Notes: generated by a model from the letters alone, not told the origin. A stretch of 64,000 nucleotides of DNA from Sporosarcina sp. BP05 (GCF_014282005.1 NZ_JACFTD010000004.1:186001-250000), one strand, 5' to 3'. Shown: positions 7,496 to 15,126, counted from the stretch's first letter. Program-made: numbers and translations.

Positions 7496-8614
7496 TTAAA
7501 GACCGCATTTCAATTGTGCATTACAGTTCGTGCATGTGTTACAGCCGCCCATTTCTTCGACGGTGCCTGTTCTACATACAGGGCATGTATCCCCAACTTC
7601 GGATCCAATCGTGACATTTGTCGAACGTAAATCTTGTATCGTATTGACGAGAACAACTTTACGATTTTCTACGACTTCTTCAACATAACACGAATCCATC
7701 TCATTTTCTTCGGCTTTGAGCGTCAACACTTGTGAATCACGGCTACCGTCTACATAGACTGTACCGCCTTTTGCTCCGCCTTTATAGAGACGCTCATAGA
7801 CACCTTCTACTTGCTTAACTGTATAGCCTTTCGGTGCATTGACCGTTTTGGAAATCGAACTGTCAATCCAGCGTTGAATGATGCACTGAACATCTGCATG
7901 CGCTTCAGGTGCCAGCGCCATCGACGAGATGAACCAGTGTGGCAAGTTTTCCGCATCTGCGTCAGGATTGCTCTCCAAATATTCTTCTACAATTTCAGCT
8001 TTCACTTCGATGAATTTACCAAGGCGTCCACTGCGGTAATAAGAAAAGGAAAAATATGGTTCTAACCCGGTACTTACGCCTACCATTGTTCCAGTGGATC
8101 CCGTTGGAGCAACAGTTAAAAGATGAGAGTTTCTGATACCATGTTCCAAAATGGACATACGGATATCTTCCGGCATTTTTTTCATGAAACCTGTATTGAT
8201 GAATGCAGTACGCAGAGCTTTTGTTTCTTCGTCTGTCTTGCCAATGAGGAACGGGAAACTTCCCTTCTCTTTCGCAAGTTCGATTGATTCACGGTAAGCT
8301 GACGTTGCAATTGTTTCGAATACTTTTTCGACAAGGTCGTTGCCTTCAGGAGAACCGTATTCTTTTTCACAATAAATCAAGAGATCAGCAAGACCCATGA
8401 CACCGAGTCCAACACGACGTTCGCCGAGTGCTTGTACTTTATTTTCTGCAAGGAAATATGGCGTTGCATCGATAACGTTATCTTGCATACGAACACCGAC
8501 ACGAACGATTTCCTGTAATTTTTCATGGTTTACTGTTTTCGTTTCTTTATCTGCCACTTCAGCTAGGTTTACAGCAGCTAAATTACAAACTGAATATGGT
8601 GCTAATGGTTGTTC
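7496..8614 (-). CDS. nrdJ: nrdJ exon 4 (C-terminal 372 codons)
   Basis: This exon begins with GAA CAA CCA (EQP) right after the intron 3 terminal G at 8615 and ends at the TAA stop at 7496. It holds the second half of the catalytic barrel, including ALGERRVGLGVMGLADLL and VAPTGSTGTMVGVSTGLEP, and the C-terminal Cys-rich region. Read alone it could start at TTG 8617, but that codon is the last bases of the intron. Confidence 0.9.
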   Translation of the reverse strand, partial: EQPLAPYSVCNLAAVNLAEVADKETKTVNHEKLQEIVRVGVRMQDNVIDATPYFLAENKVQALGERRVGLGVMGLADLLIYCEKEYGSPEGNDLVEKVFETIATSAYRESIELAKEKGSFPFLIGKTDEETKALRTAFINTGFMKKMPEDIRMSILEHGIRNSHLLTVAPTGSTGTMVGVSTGLEPYFSFSYYRSGRLGKFIEVKAEIVEEYLESNPDADAENLPHWFISSMALAPEAHADVQCIIQRWIDSSISKTVNAPKGYTVKQVEGVYERLYKGGAKGGTVYVDGSRDSQVLTLKAEENEMDSCYVEEVVENRKVVLVNTIQDLRSTNVTIGSEVGDTCPVCRTGTVEEMGGCNTCTNCNAQLKCGL

Positions 8615-11600
8615 CAATTTTGTTATCCTAAAGGCTTTTTATCCTCTAGTTCTTACAGTTCGATTTCCTGTAAGTTCAGCATACATTTTCATTACACAAC
8701 TTTTTCATATATTTCAGCAATTCTTTTCTTCCTTGATCAACACCGAAAATGGCGCTGGAAATGACTCTAAAATCTTTTACGTTATATCGACGTAAAATTT
8801 CATCTGTCATTGGTTTAATAGTTGAATTAATTTTATTAAAAGGCGTAGCAAGAACTATATCTTTATTTTCCATTGTCCATTGATTAATATAGCCTTTGAT
8901 TTCGCTATGAATGATTTTTCTCTTGTTTACGTATTCGTCGGTTGCAAGTTTTATGGCTACTTTACCCGAACATTCCCGACTACAATAAATACGTGCAGAT
9001 GTCTTCATTACAATAAACTCATGGGAGCATAGACTGCAGTATCGGGACTCTCGGAGTGTTTTTATTTTCCCTCTTTGTGATAAACCCGATTTTCGCAGTC
9101 CTTCAATCATACGTTTTTTCGTTTCGGAATTAGTATTCCACAAACTTTTAGTATGTTCTCCAATTTTCTTCTTGGTTTCTTCAGAATGTTTTAGACCATA
9201 GTGACTATTCAATTCACCACTGGCTGCTTTGTGAATCGTAGTCTTATCTGAAGCAATCCATTTAGTAATAATAGAGTTCAATGACACCGGCATATTCTTA
9301 TAAATAATCAAAAGTTCTTCATAGGATACCAATTCTGTTTTAATCTGAACTTGTTGTTCAATGGATTTCAAACGTTCTTTTGCCTTTTCAAGAGCATTTT
9401 TATCTCTTGATTTAATCTCAACTATCTTTTCCAGGTTTCCAGATTGATCATAAAAGAAAAAATCAGGTTTATAATTCTCTCCATCAATCCTGAAAACTTG
9501 ATCTTCATAACTCCAGGTAATAAAAAAATGGTCCAGATAAACAGCATAAGCATATTCATAAGAACTTCTTAAATAAAAGCTCTTATAATATCCAGCATAT
9601 CCTCTGTTCAAATCTTTCTTCTCCTTTATTACTTATTATAAATGAAGAAAAAGTTGTTGTGTAATGTTGCGGTCTCGTGCCTGGATTATAGTCTGCTTCC
9701 TGATTACAGAAAACAGGATCACCAGGTATGCGTTGCCCCTGACTAAAGTATTACCCCCAGCCTTCGGTTCGGATTGGCATCTCAGCTTTCCCGCTTCATC
9801 CCGCAATTTTTAACGTGAGGCGAAGTCCACCACACGGGTTTGTCGCTACGACTTGCTGGCCGTAAGCTTTGGCGTTCGTTTCGTTATTGGCATTATCGAT
9901 GAAGAAAATACCTGGTTCTGCAGCATAAGTTGCGCAAATGTTGATTAAATCCCAAAGTGCGCGCGCTTTGATTGTCCGGTAAACACGTACTGCGAATCCT
10001 TGACGTTCCCATTCACGGACATCGCCGACTTTATGCCATTCTTCATTGTACTTCGCCATTTCTTTTGGCGAATACTTCTCGACAGCTGGGAAACGAAGGT
10101 CATAATCTGCGTTTTGTTCGACAGCTTTCATGAAATCATCCGTCAAAGTGACGGAAATGTTTGCACCTGTCAGGAATTCCGCATTATGTACGGAATAGGT
10201 CCCACCATCACGCAATTTCGTGTCAGCGTCTTTCATGATTGCCGCATTGAAGCCACCCATACCAGGAATCGTTTGATAGTTGATAATCCCTTGGTACATC
10301 GCTTCTTCCTGGGCTGTCAGTGGTTTGAATTTCAGTTTTTCATTTGCGAGCTTTTTGATCATCTCATCTTCGGTATGTTCCATAAGATAACGTAGAATTC
10401 TTGGATTCTGCATTTTCGAGATGATGAATTCGCAAATATCAGGGTGCCACCTAAATACCGTCCTTTTCAGGATATTTCTCTGCAAATAGTAGCAGACGGA
10501 GTAGACTATATCATCACCCTCAGTGTTATCTGGTAGGGGCCGGGCGCTTCGGAAAGAACTGTATCTTCCCTACTCTACTTCCATTCATTTCGAATGTTTT
10601 CGATAGTCGTTGAACCTTCACCTAACACGGTGCTTGGCTGCGGATTGTCCAATGCCATCAATTTTTAAGCATTCACGTTCACCGTTTCCAGTCGCGTTGT
10701 AGCTTAATGGCCTCTAAGGAGTTCTTCGCAATTCACCCGATTTTCTAGTCGTCCATTATCTGAACGACGCGGACTAGCATTGTTGTTTAATCCGCCAACA
10801 TAATCATTTGCGCTCCACGCTGAATGTTACTCTCCCTATTTGGAAGGGTTGGGTCATTTCTGCCCAACTCTCATGCTTTCACATAAGATCAGACTATCTC
10901 ATCAAAGATAAAAACCTAATAAATTTACGATTTAACTTTATATCTCCATGTTGATAAAGAAGGTTACAAATTGCTCTCAAATCTTTTATGCTACTGACGT
11001 AGATATCGTAGCAGCCTTTCTTTTTGGTAATTGATCTAACATTCTGCGCAAAACCTTCGGATTGTAAAAAGGTTAGGATGTCTTTCAATAATACAAGATT
11101 CCCTGTAAACCCCATACGACCTTTTTGATATCCATTGCGTTGGTATACCCTAATATGCCCGTCTGCATCAAAGAAACCTCGTAAAAAAGCCCATTGAAGC
11201 TCGTTATTATTAAAATTGATAAACTGTTCTTTTCCGGTTTTATTAGGGGTGATACCCAGTTTAATTAGATCATTAGCCATTTTTGTAGAATTGATAGCCA
11301 AAGAATATTTATTTTGTTCGTTGGGTGCACTTTTCAGACGAAACTTAATCGCTTCAGTCATATTAAGTTCCCGTGCAATATCTTCCAACAGTTGCAAATC
11401 TTCTGCAGCCAGGCATAAAACAATTCTTTTGGACTTTCCTCTATCAACTATCGTTCCATCGCCTAAAATATAACCTACAATGTAAGCTTGGTTAGGTGTA
11501 TTAATTACCTCAAAATAATCTTCATCATATTGATAAATTTTATTTTTCAATTTCCCAACTTCTCCTGGAGTTCTAGGTTTGAAAAATTGAAGCTCTTGAT

Positions 11601-12777
11601 TCCACCGTAAGATAGTACCTCTAGAGAGTCCAAGTTTTTTTGCTATTGCGACCTGACTTAAGCCTTCTTAATGGAGTTTAGTAATCGTAATGATTAGTTC
11701 TTCTATGTCCTGCGCCCCATAACGGCGTTGCCGCCCGCTATGGTTTACTCCTTCCGTAGTCCCCAATCTATCCACCTTCCAATCATATGAACATATTGGT
11801 AACGTTAGGAAGTTTTAATAGTCGTTGAACGTTGATCTTTGTTTCCAAAGACCCTTCGCTGCTGATTGCCCAATCCTTATTTTTTTCAAACCCTCACGCT
11901 CACCGTCGCCAGTCACGTTGTGGTAAATAAGGCTCTAAGGGTGTTCCAGCAATTCGCAGAATTTTAATCCCGCCGTGTAAAGTTAACGGGATCCACCTTG
12001 TTCGACAAGATGTGTCAATTTCGCTATATCATCAAGCCATGATACCGACCCAGATGATTTACCGTTAACGCCGCGTGCGAGTGTGTTACGTGGGCGTAGT
12101 GTAGAACCGTTTGTCCCAACACCGCCGCCCCGGCTCATGATTTCCATCACTTGTTTGCGGTGATCAGAAATGCCTTCACGGGAGTCAGCTACGAAAGGCA
12201 TCACATAACAATTGAAGAATGTCACTTCAGTATCCGAGCCCGCTCCGTACAAAACACGTCCTGCTGGGATGAAATTCAGTTTTGACAACTGATCGTAGAA
12301 CTGATCGAACGATTCCTGACGTCTTTCTTCTGTCGTTTCAACCGATGCAAGTCCAGTCGCATTACGTCTTGCAATCTGCTCATAAAACACTTCAAGCGGC
12401 TTTTCAAGGACTTCAATCGGTCTTGTGACGATGCCTCTTTCCTGCTCTTCAGGATTATCAATTGCAGAACGGTAATCTTTCTCAATCCAAATATCTGCTT
12501 TGCCGTTTTTTTCATCAAGCGCGGTGATAAAACCAAGTCCACGTGCTGGGAATTTCGGATCTTCCTTCACTGTCAGGACGACAAAATCACCAACTTTCAG
12601 TGTTTTCTTTTCAGTATCCTTAAACGAATATCTGTCAATCATGACCAGTCGGGATACCCCTTTGTGTTCGATATGCATGTCCTCTGTAATTGGATGTACT
12701 TGCGGAAACTTCGCGATATCCGCATTCAATTGTTCTTTGTCGAGAATGGGTTCCTGATTCTTTAAAATGATGACCAT
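7496..12777 (-). CDS. nrdJ: Adenosylcobalamin-dependent (class II) ribonucleotide reductase, split by three group I introns
   Basis: NrdJ reduces ribonucleotides to deoxyribonucleotides using a radical from B12. The reading frame is join-complemented from exons 11986-12777, 10790-10819, 9829-10449 and 7496-8614, which together give 853 codons without a stop, the usual size for the Bacillales enzyme. All junctions fall between codons: EQGGSR|RGAQMIMLAD|WHPDICEFI and NPCG|EQPLAPYSVCNLAAVNL. The redox Cys is in FFNCYVMPF, the thiyl Cys and Glu in NPCGE, and a Cys-rich tail (CPVCRTG...CNTCTNCNAQLKCGL) ends the protein. Splicing is inferred from sequence; without it every exon runs quickly into a stop. 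Confidence 0.9.
8615..9828 (-). ncRNA. Group I intron 3 in nrdJ, with PD-(D/E)XK-type homing endonuclease ORF
   Basis: This 1214-nt intron follows exon base U9829 and ends in G8615. P1 forms between exon CGUGUGGU and intron GCCUCACG with the expected U-G pair at the splice site. P3 pairs UUGCGG (near 9800) with CCGCAA (near 9670). P8 pairs CAUUACACAAC with GUUGUGUAAUG, with the endonuclease gene inserted in its loop. A P9-like hairpin CUUACAG/CUGUAAG follows. The subgroup is not resolved. It is less similar to introns 1 and 2 than they are to each other. Confidence 0.82.
8676..9611 (-). CDS. Intron-encoded homing endonuclease, PD-(D/E)XK-like with NUMOD3-like and zinc-finger segments
   Basis: The 311-aa protein lies in the P8 loop of intron 3. 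Residues 15-70 contain a nuclease-like core: the pattern YKPDFFFYDQ then EKIVEIKSRD puts D50, E65 and K67 in a PD-(D/E)XK arrangement. Residues about 139-175 (LKHSEETKKKIGEHTKSLW and a second similar helix) look like NUMOD3 DNA-binding repeats. Residues about 192-216 hold a CxxC...CxxxC zinc-finger-like unit (CSLC, CSREC). The expected job is to cut intronless nrdJ alleles at the conserved NPCGE coding site. No close match is claimed; the domain reading is mine. Confidence 0.75.
   Translation of the reverse strand: MNRGYAGYYKSFYLRSSYEYAYAVYLDHFFITWSYEDQVFRIDGENYKPDFFFYDQSGNLEKIVEIKSRDKNALEKAKERLKSIEQQVQIKTELVSYEELLIIYKNMPVSLNSIITKWIASDKTTIHKAASGELNSHYGLKHSEETKKKIGEHTKSLWNTNSETKKRMIEGLRKSGLSQRGKIKTLRESRYCSLCSHEFIVMKTSARIYCSRECSGKVAIKLATDEYVNKRKIIHSEIKGYINQWTMENKDIVLATPFNKINSTIKPMTDEILRRYNVKDFRVISSAIFGVDQGRKELLKYMKKLCNENVC
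9829..10449 (-). CDS. nrdJ: nrdJ exon 3 (207 codons)
   Basis: The exon runs from TGG CAC CCT (WHPDICEFIISK) to CCG TGT GGT (NPCG), 621 nt and exactly 207 codons. It carries GGTYSVHNAEFLTGANISVT and ends between the catalytic Cys and Glu of the NPCGE motif. The apparent upstream start in this frame (10485) is intron sequence. Confidence 0.9.
10450..10789 (-). ncRNA. Group IA intron 2 in nrdJ, ORF-less
   Basis: This 340-nt intron follows the 30-nt exon 2 (last base U10790) and ends in G10450. P1 pairs exon GCGGAU with intron GUCCGC, with U-G at the splice site. The core elements are GAAUUGCGAAGAACUCC (P, near 10735-10718), CAAUCCGCAGCC (Q), GUUCAACGACUAUC (R, near 10615-10602) and GAUAUAGUCUAC (S, near 10514-10501). 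GACUAU/AUAGUC forms P7. No open frame remains. The core is clearly similar to intron 1, e.g. the shared ACAACGyGACUGG and ACGGUGArCGUGA. Confidence 0.88.
10790..10819 (-). CDS. nrdJ: nrdJ micro-exon 2 (10 codons, RGAQMIMLAD)
   Basis: Ten codons, CGT GGA GCG CAA ATG ATT and ATG TTG GCG GAT, encode RGAQMIMLAD, the segment that joins EQGGSR (exon 1) to WHPDICEF (exon 3) in class II reductases. The preceding base is the G that ends intron 1 and the last base is the U expected before intron 2. Both flanking introns start their P1 helix from exon sequence, so the short exon must serve both splice events. Confidence 0.88.
10894..11550 (-). CDS. LAGLIDADG homing endonuclease (intron 1), intact catalytic part
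   Basis: The 218-aa product has two LAGLIDADG helices: YIVGYILGDG (about residues 22-31) and FLRGFFDADG (about residues 119-129), each with its acidic residue, so it should fold as a monomeric endonuclease. It starts at TTG 11550 with AGGAG 11 nt upstream. Its reading frame continues upstream to TTG 11766 except for one TAA, so the N-terminus present here is a shortened form. Target site specificity for the GGSR-RGAQ coding sequence is inferred from intron position. Confidence 0.85.
   Translation of the reverse strand: MKNKIYQYDEDYFEVINTPNQAYIVGYILGDGTIVDRGKSKRIVLCLAAEDLQLLEDIARELNMTEAIKFRLKSAPNEQNKYSLAINSTKMANDLIKLGITPNKTGKEQFINFNNNELQWAFLRGFFDADGHIRVYQRNGYQKGRMGFTGNLVLLKDILTFLQSEGFAQNVRSITKKKGCYDIYVSSIKDLRAICNLLYQHGDIKLNRKFIRFLSLMR
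11551..11766 (-). pseudogene. N-terminal helix-turn-helix part of the intron 1 endonuclease gene, cut off by a TAA
   Basis: In frame with the LAGLIDADG ORF, a TTG at 11766 with GGAAGGTGG just upstream opens a frame reading SGRQRRYGAQDIEELIITIT, then TAA at 11670-11668, then GLSQVAIAKKLGLSRGTILR. The second part is a typical helix-turn-helix of the resolvase/homeodomain-like kind used by homing endonucleases. One base change would restore a protein of about 290 aa. Either the N-terminal domain is lost or translation restarts at TTG 11550. Confidence 0.6.
11986..12777 (-). CDS. nrdJ: nrdJ exon 1 (N-terminal 264 codons)
   Basis: The exon starts at ATG 12777, eight bases after an AGGAGG site, and ends with GGA TCC CGT (GSR). 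It carries the N-terminal domain, FIPAGRVLYGAGSDTEVTFF, the redox Cys in NCYVMPF, and the RGGGVGTNGSTLRPRN motif. The frame would stop at TAA 11985-11983, the first codon of the intron. Confidence 0.92.
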
Positions 12778-12812
12778 TAACGCATCCCTCCTTTTGGGAT
12801 TTTAATAACGCA

Positions 12813-12861
12813 ACACCATATATAGTGTCACTCTTACTCATTAATCTACTACATATTGAAA
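12813..12861 (-). promoter_or_regulatory. Pair of NrdR boxes upstream of nrdJ
   Basis: ACACCATATATAGTGT (12813-12828) matches the NrdR consensus ACACWATATATWGTGT at all but one position. A weaker copy with core CTACATATTG lies at about 12846-12861, 33 bp away, close to three helical turns as usual for NrdR targets. NrdR is the ATP/dATP-sensing repressor of ribonucleotide reductase genes. Confidence 0.8.
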
Positions 12862-12959
12862 TCGACTTCAATAAATTTGTTTTAACACAAAATTCAAAGT
12901 GCACTATTTCCGCCATTTAAACGTGCTTTTTTTTGAAAAAAGCTCCAAAGTTGTAGGTG

Positions 12960-13796
12960 TTATTTCTTAAAGGTCCATTCGTCATTCGCATACTTCTTGC
13001 GTTCGATTTCCAAGACATAGTGGAGCTGTTGCTCGGTTAATTCCATAGGTTCCAGTTCCATATCTAGCGCTAGTTCAAATCCTTTCGAAAACGCGTCGGC
13101 ACATTCGCTAACCGTCACCGGCCGATCAACCAATCTATCAATGGCTACCGCTTTCTCAGGCAAGCTTGTACGCATTTGTTCACGTTGCAATTCTGATTTG
13201 AATGTAAAAAGGGAAACAAGCTTATCCACATCCAGACTTAAAAGTATCGCACCGTGCTGCAAAATGACACCTTTCTGCCTTGTCTGCGCACTGCCAGCCA
13301 CTTTCTTACCTTCAACGACAAGTTCGTACCAACTAGGCGCATCAAAACACACCGCACTTTTTGGTTTTTTCAAATCTTCGTTCTGTTGCACCGTTTGTGG
13401 TACTGAAAACATTGCATCCAACCCCAGATTACGGAACCCTTCGAGCACACCACCCGAAATGACGCGGTAGGCTTCCGTAACCGTTTCGGGCATATTCGGA
13501 TAACTTTCACTAACAATTACGCTATATGTAAGTTCGTGTTCATGGAGAACGCCTCTTCCCCCAGTAGGACGTCTGACGAAACCGAGCCCATTTTTTCTTA
13601 CTTCATCCAAATTTATTTCTTTTTCGACACTTTGAAAATAACCAATCGATAATGTCGCAGGCTCCCATTCATAAAATCGAAGCACTGGACCGATTTCACC
13701 TTTACTATGCCATTCCAGTAAAGCCTCATCTAACGCCATGTTGAACGATGCGCGACATTTTCCTGAATTAATGAAATGCCAAACCTTTTTCCCCAT
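12960..13796 (-). CDS. lipM: Octanoyl-[acyl carrier protein]:protein N-octanoyltransferase LipM
   Basis: LipM transfers octanoate from ACP to GcvH, the first step of lipoate assembly in Bacillales. The 278-aa length equals B. subtilis LipM. The BPL/LPL-type fold shows [19 protein letters not shown], the catalytic Cys150 in [13 protein letters not shown], and [20 protein letters not shown] with the conserved Lys. The ATG at 13796 follows GAAGGGGGAATTCGG. Closeness to the glycine cleavage operon fits its role, since GcvH is its acceptor. Confidence 0.95.
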   Translation of the reverse strand: MGKKVWHFINSGKCRASFNMALDEALLEWHSKGEIGPVLRFYEWEPATLSIGYFQSVEKEINLDEVRKNGLGFVRRPTGGRGVLHEHELTYSVIVSESYPNMPETVTEAYRVISGGVLEGFRNLGLDAMFSVPQTVQQNEDLKKPKSAVCFDAPSWYELVVEGKKVAGSAQTRQKGVILQHGAILLSLDVDKLVSLFTFKSELQREQMRTSLPEKAVAIDRLVDRPVTVSECADAFSKGFELALDMELEPMELTEQQLHYVLEIERKKYANDEWTFKK

Positions 13797-13959
13797 CCGA
13801 ATTCCCCCTTCACAACGACTATCATTTTATCATTCCCATCAACACTTAAGCTATCTATTTTCATCTTCTAGGGTCAGTATAATGACAACTGAGTCTTTTA
13901 TTCGCTCCGTACTCTATTCGTGACAAGGCACCTCGATTACACCATAGGCCAAGAGTGCA

Positions 13960-14001
13960 ACATATAAAAGGGATGATTAACCAGCAAAAGGTTAATCCCT
14001 A
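13960..14001. other. Intergenic region between lipM and yqhL with an inverted repeat
   Basis: The 308-bp gap 13797-14104 holds an inverted repeat with arms GATTAACC and GGTTAATC, extended by GGGAT and CCCT, around a short AGCAAAA loop. It lacks a convincing T run. I see no gene in the gap. Confidence 0.4.
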
Positions 14002-14045
14002 AATAATGACTTCTTTTTAATCGACATCAAAAAGGTGCTTGCCCA

Positions 14046-14074
14046 TTGAACATGTGCCGTTCAATCTTTATAAT
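14046..14074 (+). promoter_or_regulatory. Sigma-A promoter of yqhL
   Basis: TTGAAC (14046-14051), a 17-bp spacer and TATAAT (14069-14074) form a near-consensus sigma-A promoter about 30 bp upstream of the yqhL start. Confidence 0.8.
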
Positions 14075-14104
14075 GAATAGGTAGAGAGAAAGGGGAAAGT
14101 TGTT

Positions 14105-14482
14105 TTGAATTATTATTTTTTAGGAGCCGTCGCTCTCGCCGTAATCATTTATTTTGTTGTGACGATGCTACGCCTTCGTAAAGCCGTAACAAACTTGACG
14201 CAGGAGCAATTTATCGAAGGCTATCGGAAAGCACAGCTAATCGACGTACGTGAGGCAAAAGATTTTGATGCCGGCCATATTTTAGGAGCGCGTAATATCC
14301 CTTATTCTCAGTTCCGTCAGCGGTTTAAAGAAATCCGTTCGGACAAGCCCGTTTATTTGTACGATCAAAACGGTGGAAAAAGTGCACGTGGAGCATTATT
14401 CTTAAAGAAAAAAGACTATCAGCAACTGTTTCACCTGCAAGGCGGTTTCCGTCAATGGACTGGTAAAGTGAAAAGCAAATAA
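14105..14482 (+). CDS. yqhL: Membrane-anchored rhodanese-like protein YqhL, catalytic Cys absent
   Basis: The 125-aa protein has an N-terminal membrane anchor (about residues 4-23) and a single rhodanese domain with LIDVREAKDFDAGHILGARN and a final GGFRQW. The loop that normally starts with catalytic Cys reads YDQNGGKSAR (Asp87 in its place), so sulfur transfer is unlikely. B. subtilis YqhL has a similar loop. The start is TTG 14105, preceded by AAAGGGG. It is a single-gene unit with its own promoter and terminator. Confidence 0.88.
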   Translation: MNYYFLGAVALAVIIYFVVTMLRLRKAVTNLTQEQFIEGYRKAQLIDVREAKDFDAGHILGARNIPYSQFRQRFKEIRSDKPVYLYDQNGGKSARGALFLKKKDYQQLFHLQGGFRQWTGKVKSK

Positions 14483-14536
14483 ATTACCGCTTTGAAATAA
14501 CATCATTAATGCCGATAACGTAGGAAATTAGATAAT

Positions 14537-14568
14537 AAAAGGAGAAGCCCAGGCGGCTTCTCCTTTTG
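14537..14568. terminator. Bidirectional terminator
   Basis: Perfect arms AAAAGGAGAAGCC and GGCTTCTCCTTTT around CAGGC follow yqhL and lie downstream of the convergent membrane protein gene. Confidence 0.85.
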
Positions 14569-14603
14569 TATTTCAATTTATATTTTCATTCCGCAAAGCA
14601 TGT

Positions 14604-15014
14604 TTAATTCTTCTCATTCCACCAACTATTTTTGCTTAGAAAAAAATGTAAAGTGGTTACTAAGAGCAATGCAACAATCGGAAAGATAATCAATAATTTG
14701 ATAGCTATTGCCGATGAGTTTTCAGTCAAAGCAAGTACAAGAATAAAGTTAGTATAAATGAAAAGGAGTATAAAAAAGAGCCCACTTGTCAAAATCACTT
14801 CATTTACTTTTTTAAAATCATTCCTACTGACTAGTAAATAGAACAGATACGGCACCAGACATAATAAGGCAAGCAATGAATAATTCGGATTAGTTAGGCC
14901 ACCATCTAATAAAAAATCCCCGAATATAAGACGCAAGATAACGGCTGCTCCATAGACTGTAAGAAAAACACCAACTATGCACAGTATGAATAATGAACTT
15001 CTTGAACGTTTCAC
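14604..15014 (-). CDS. Hypothetical four-helix membrane protein
   Basis: I do not recognise the 136-aa product. It starts with a basic stretch (MKRSRSS) and has four hydrophobic segments at about residues 7-29, 44-60, 74-95 and 102-124. It lies between the gcvPB terminator and the yqhL terminator and appears to be monocistronic, with AAGGGAGCGG a few bases before its ATG. The codon use looks native. Confidence 0.6.
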   Translation of the reverse strand: MKRSRSSLFILCIVGVFLTVYGAAVILRLIFGDFLLDGGLTNPNYSLLALLCLVPYLFYLLVSRNDFKKVNEVILTSGLFFILLFIYTNFILVLALTENSSAIAIKLLIIFPIVALLLVTTLHFFLSKNSWWNEKN

Positions 15015-15091
15015 ATTTTCCGCTCCCTTCCATTAATCATATGTAGTCAAGGAGGGCAAAATCACTTTAATTTCTCGAAAAAGACAAACAT

Positions 15092-15126
15092 AAAGAGCCT
15101 ACATCCATTGGAGTGTAGGCTCTTTA
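15092..15126. terminator. Terminator of the gcv operon
   Basis: Perfect arms AAAGAGCCTACA and TGTAGGCTCTTT lie 20 bp after the gcvPB stop, with T residues on the minus strand. Confidence 0.85.

Larger units (their letters stand above)
10820..11985 (-). ncRNA. Group IA intron 1 in nrdJ, with LAGLIDADG homing endonuclease gene
   Basis: This 1166-nt intron begins after exon base U11986 and ends in G10820. P1 pairs exon UCCCGU with intron GCGGGA, ending in the U-G wobble. Core elements are CGAAUUGCUGGAACACCC (P), CAAUCAGCAGCG (Q), GUUCAACGACUAUU (R, near 11832-11816) and GAUGAGAUAGUCUG (S, near 10904-10890), with P7 GACUAU/AUAGUC. The endonuclease gene sits between the R and S elements and its stop codon TAG is part of the S element. 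Confidence 0.88.

Noticed and set aside
9781-9828. Exon 3 extended to its own stop (GLRLTLKIAG tail)
   Set aside because: These residues come from the 5' end of intron 3, whose IGS pairs with the exon; no NrdJ homologue has this tail.
7496-12777. nrdJ interrupted by inteins rather than introns
   Set aside because: The inserted sequences do not continue the reading frame: each exon runs into a stop within a few codons, and there are no intein splicing motifs. P1, P3 and P7 pairings and the U/G ends fit group I introns.
12635-12916. 93-aa minus-strand ORF over the nrdJ promoter
   Set aside because: It would cover the NrdR boxes and overlap the start of nrdJ exon 1 in another frame. Its sequence shows no domain.
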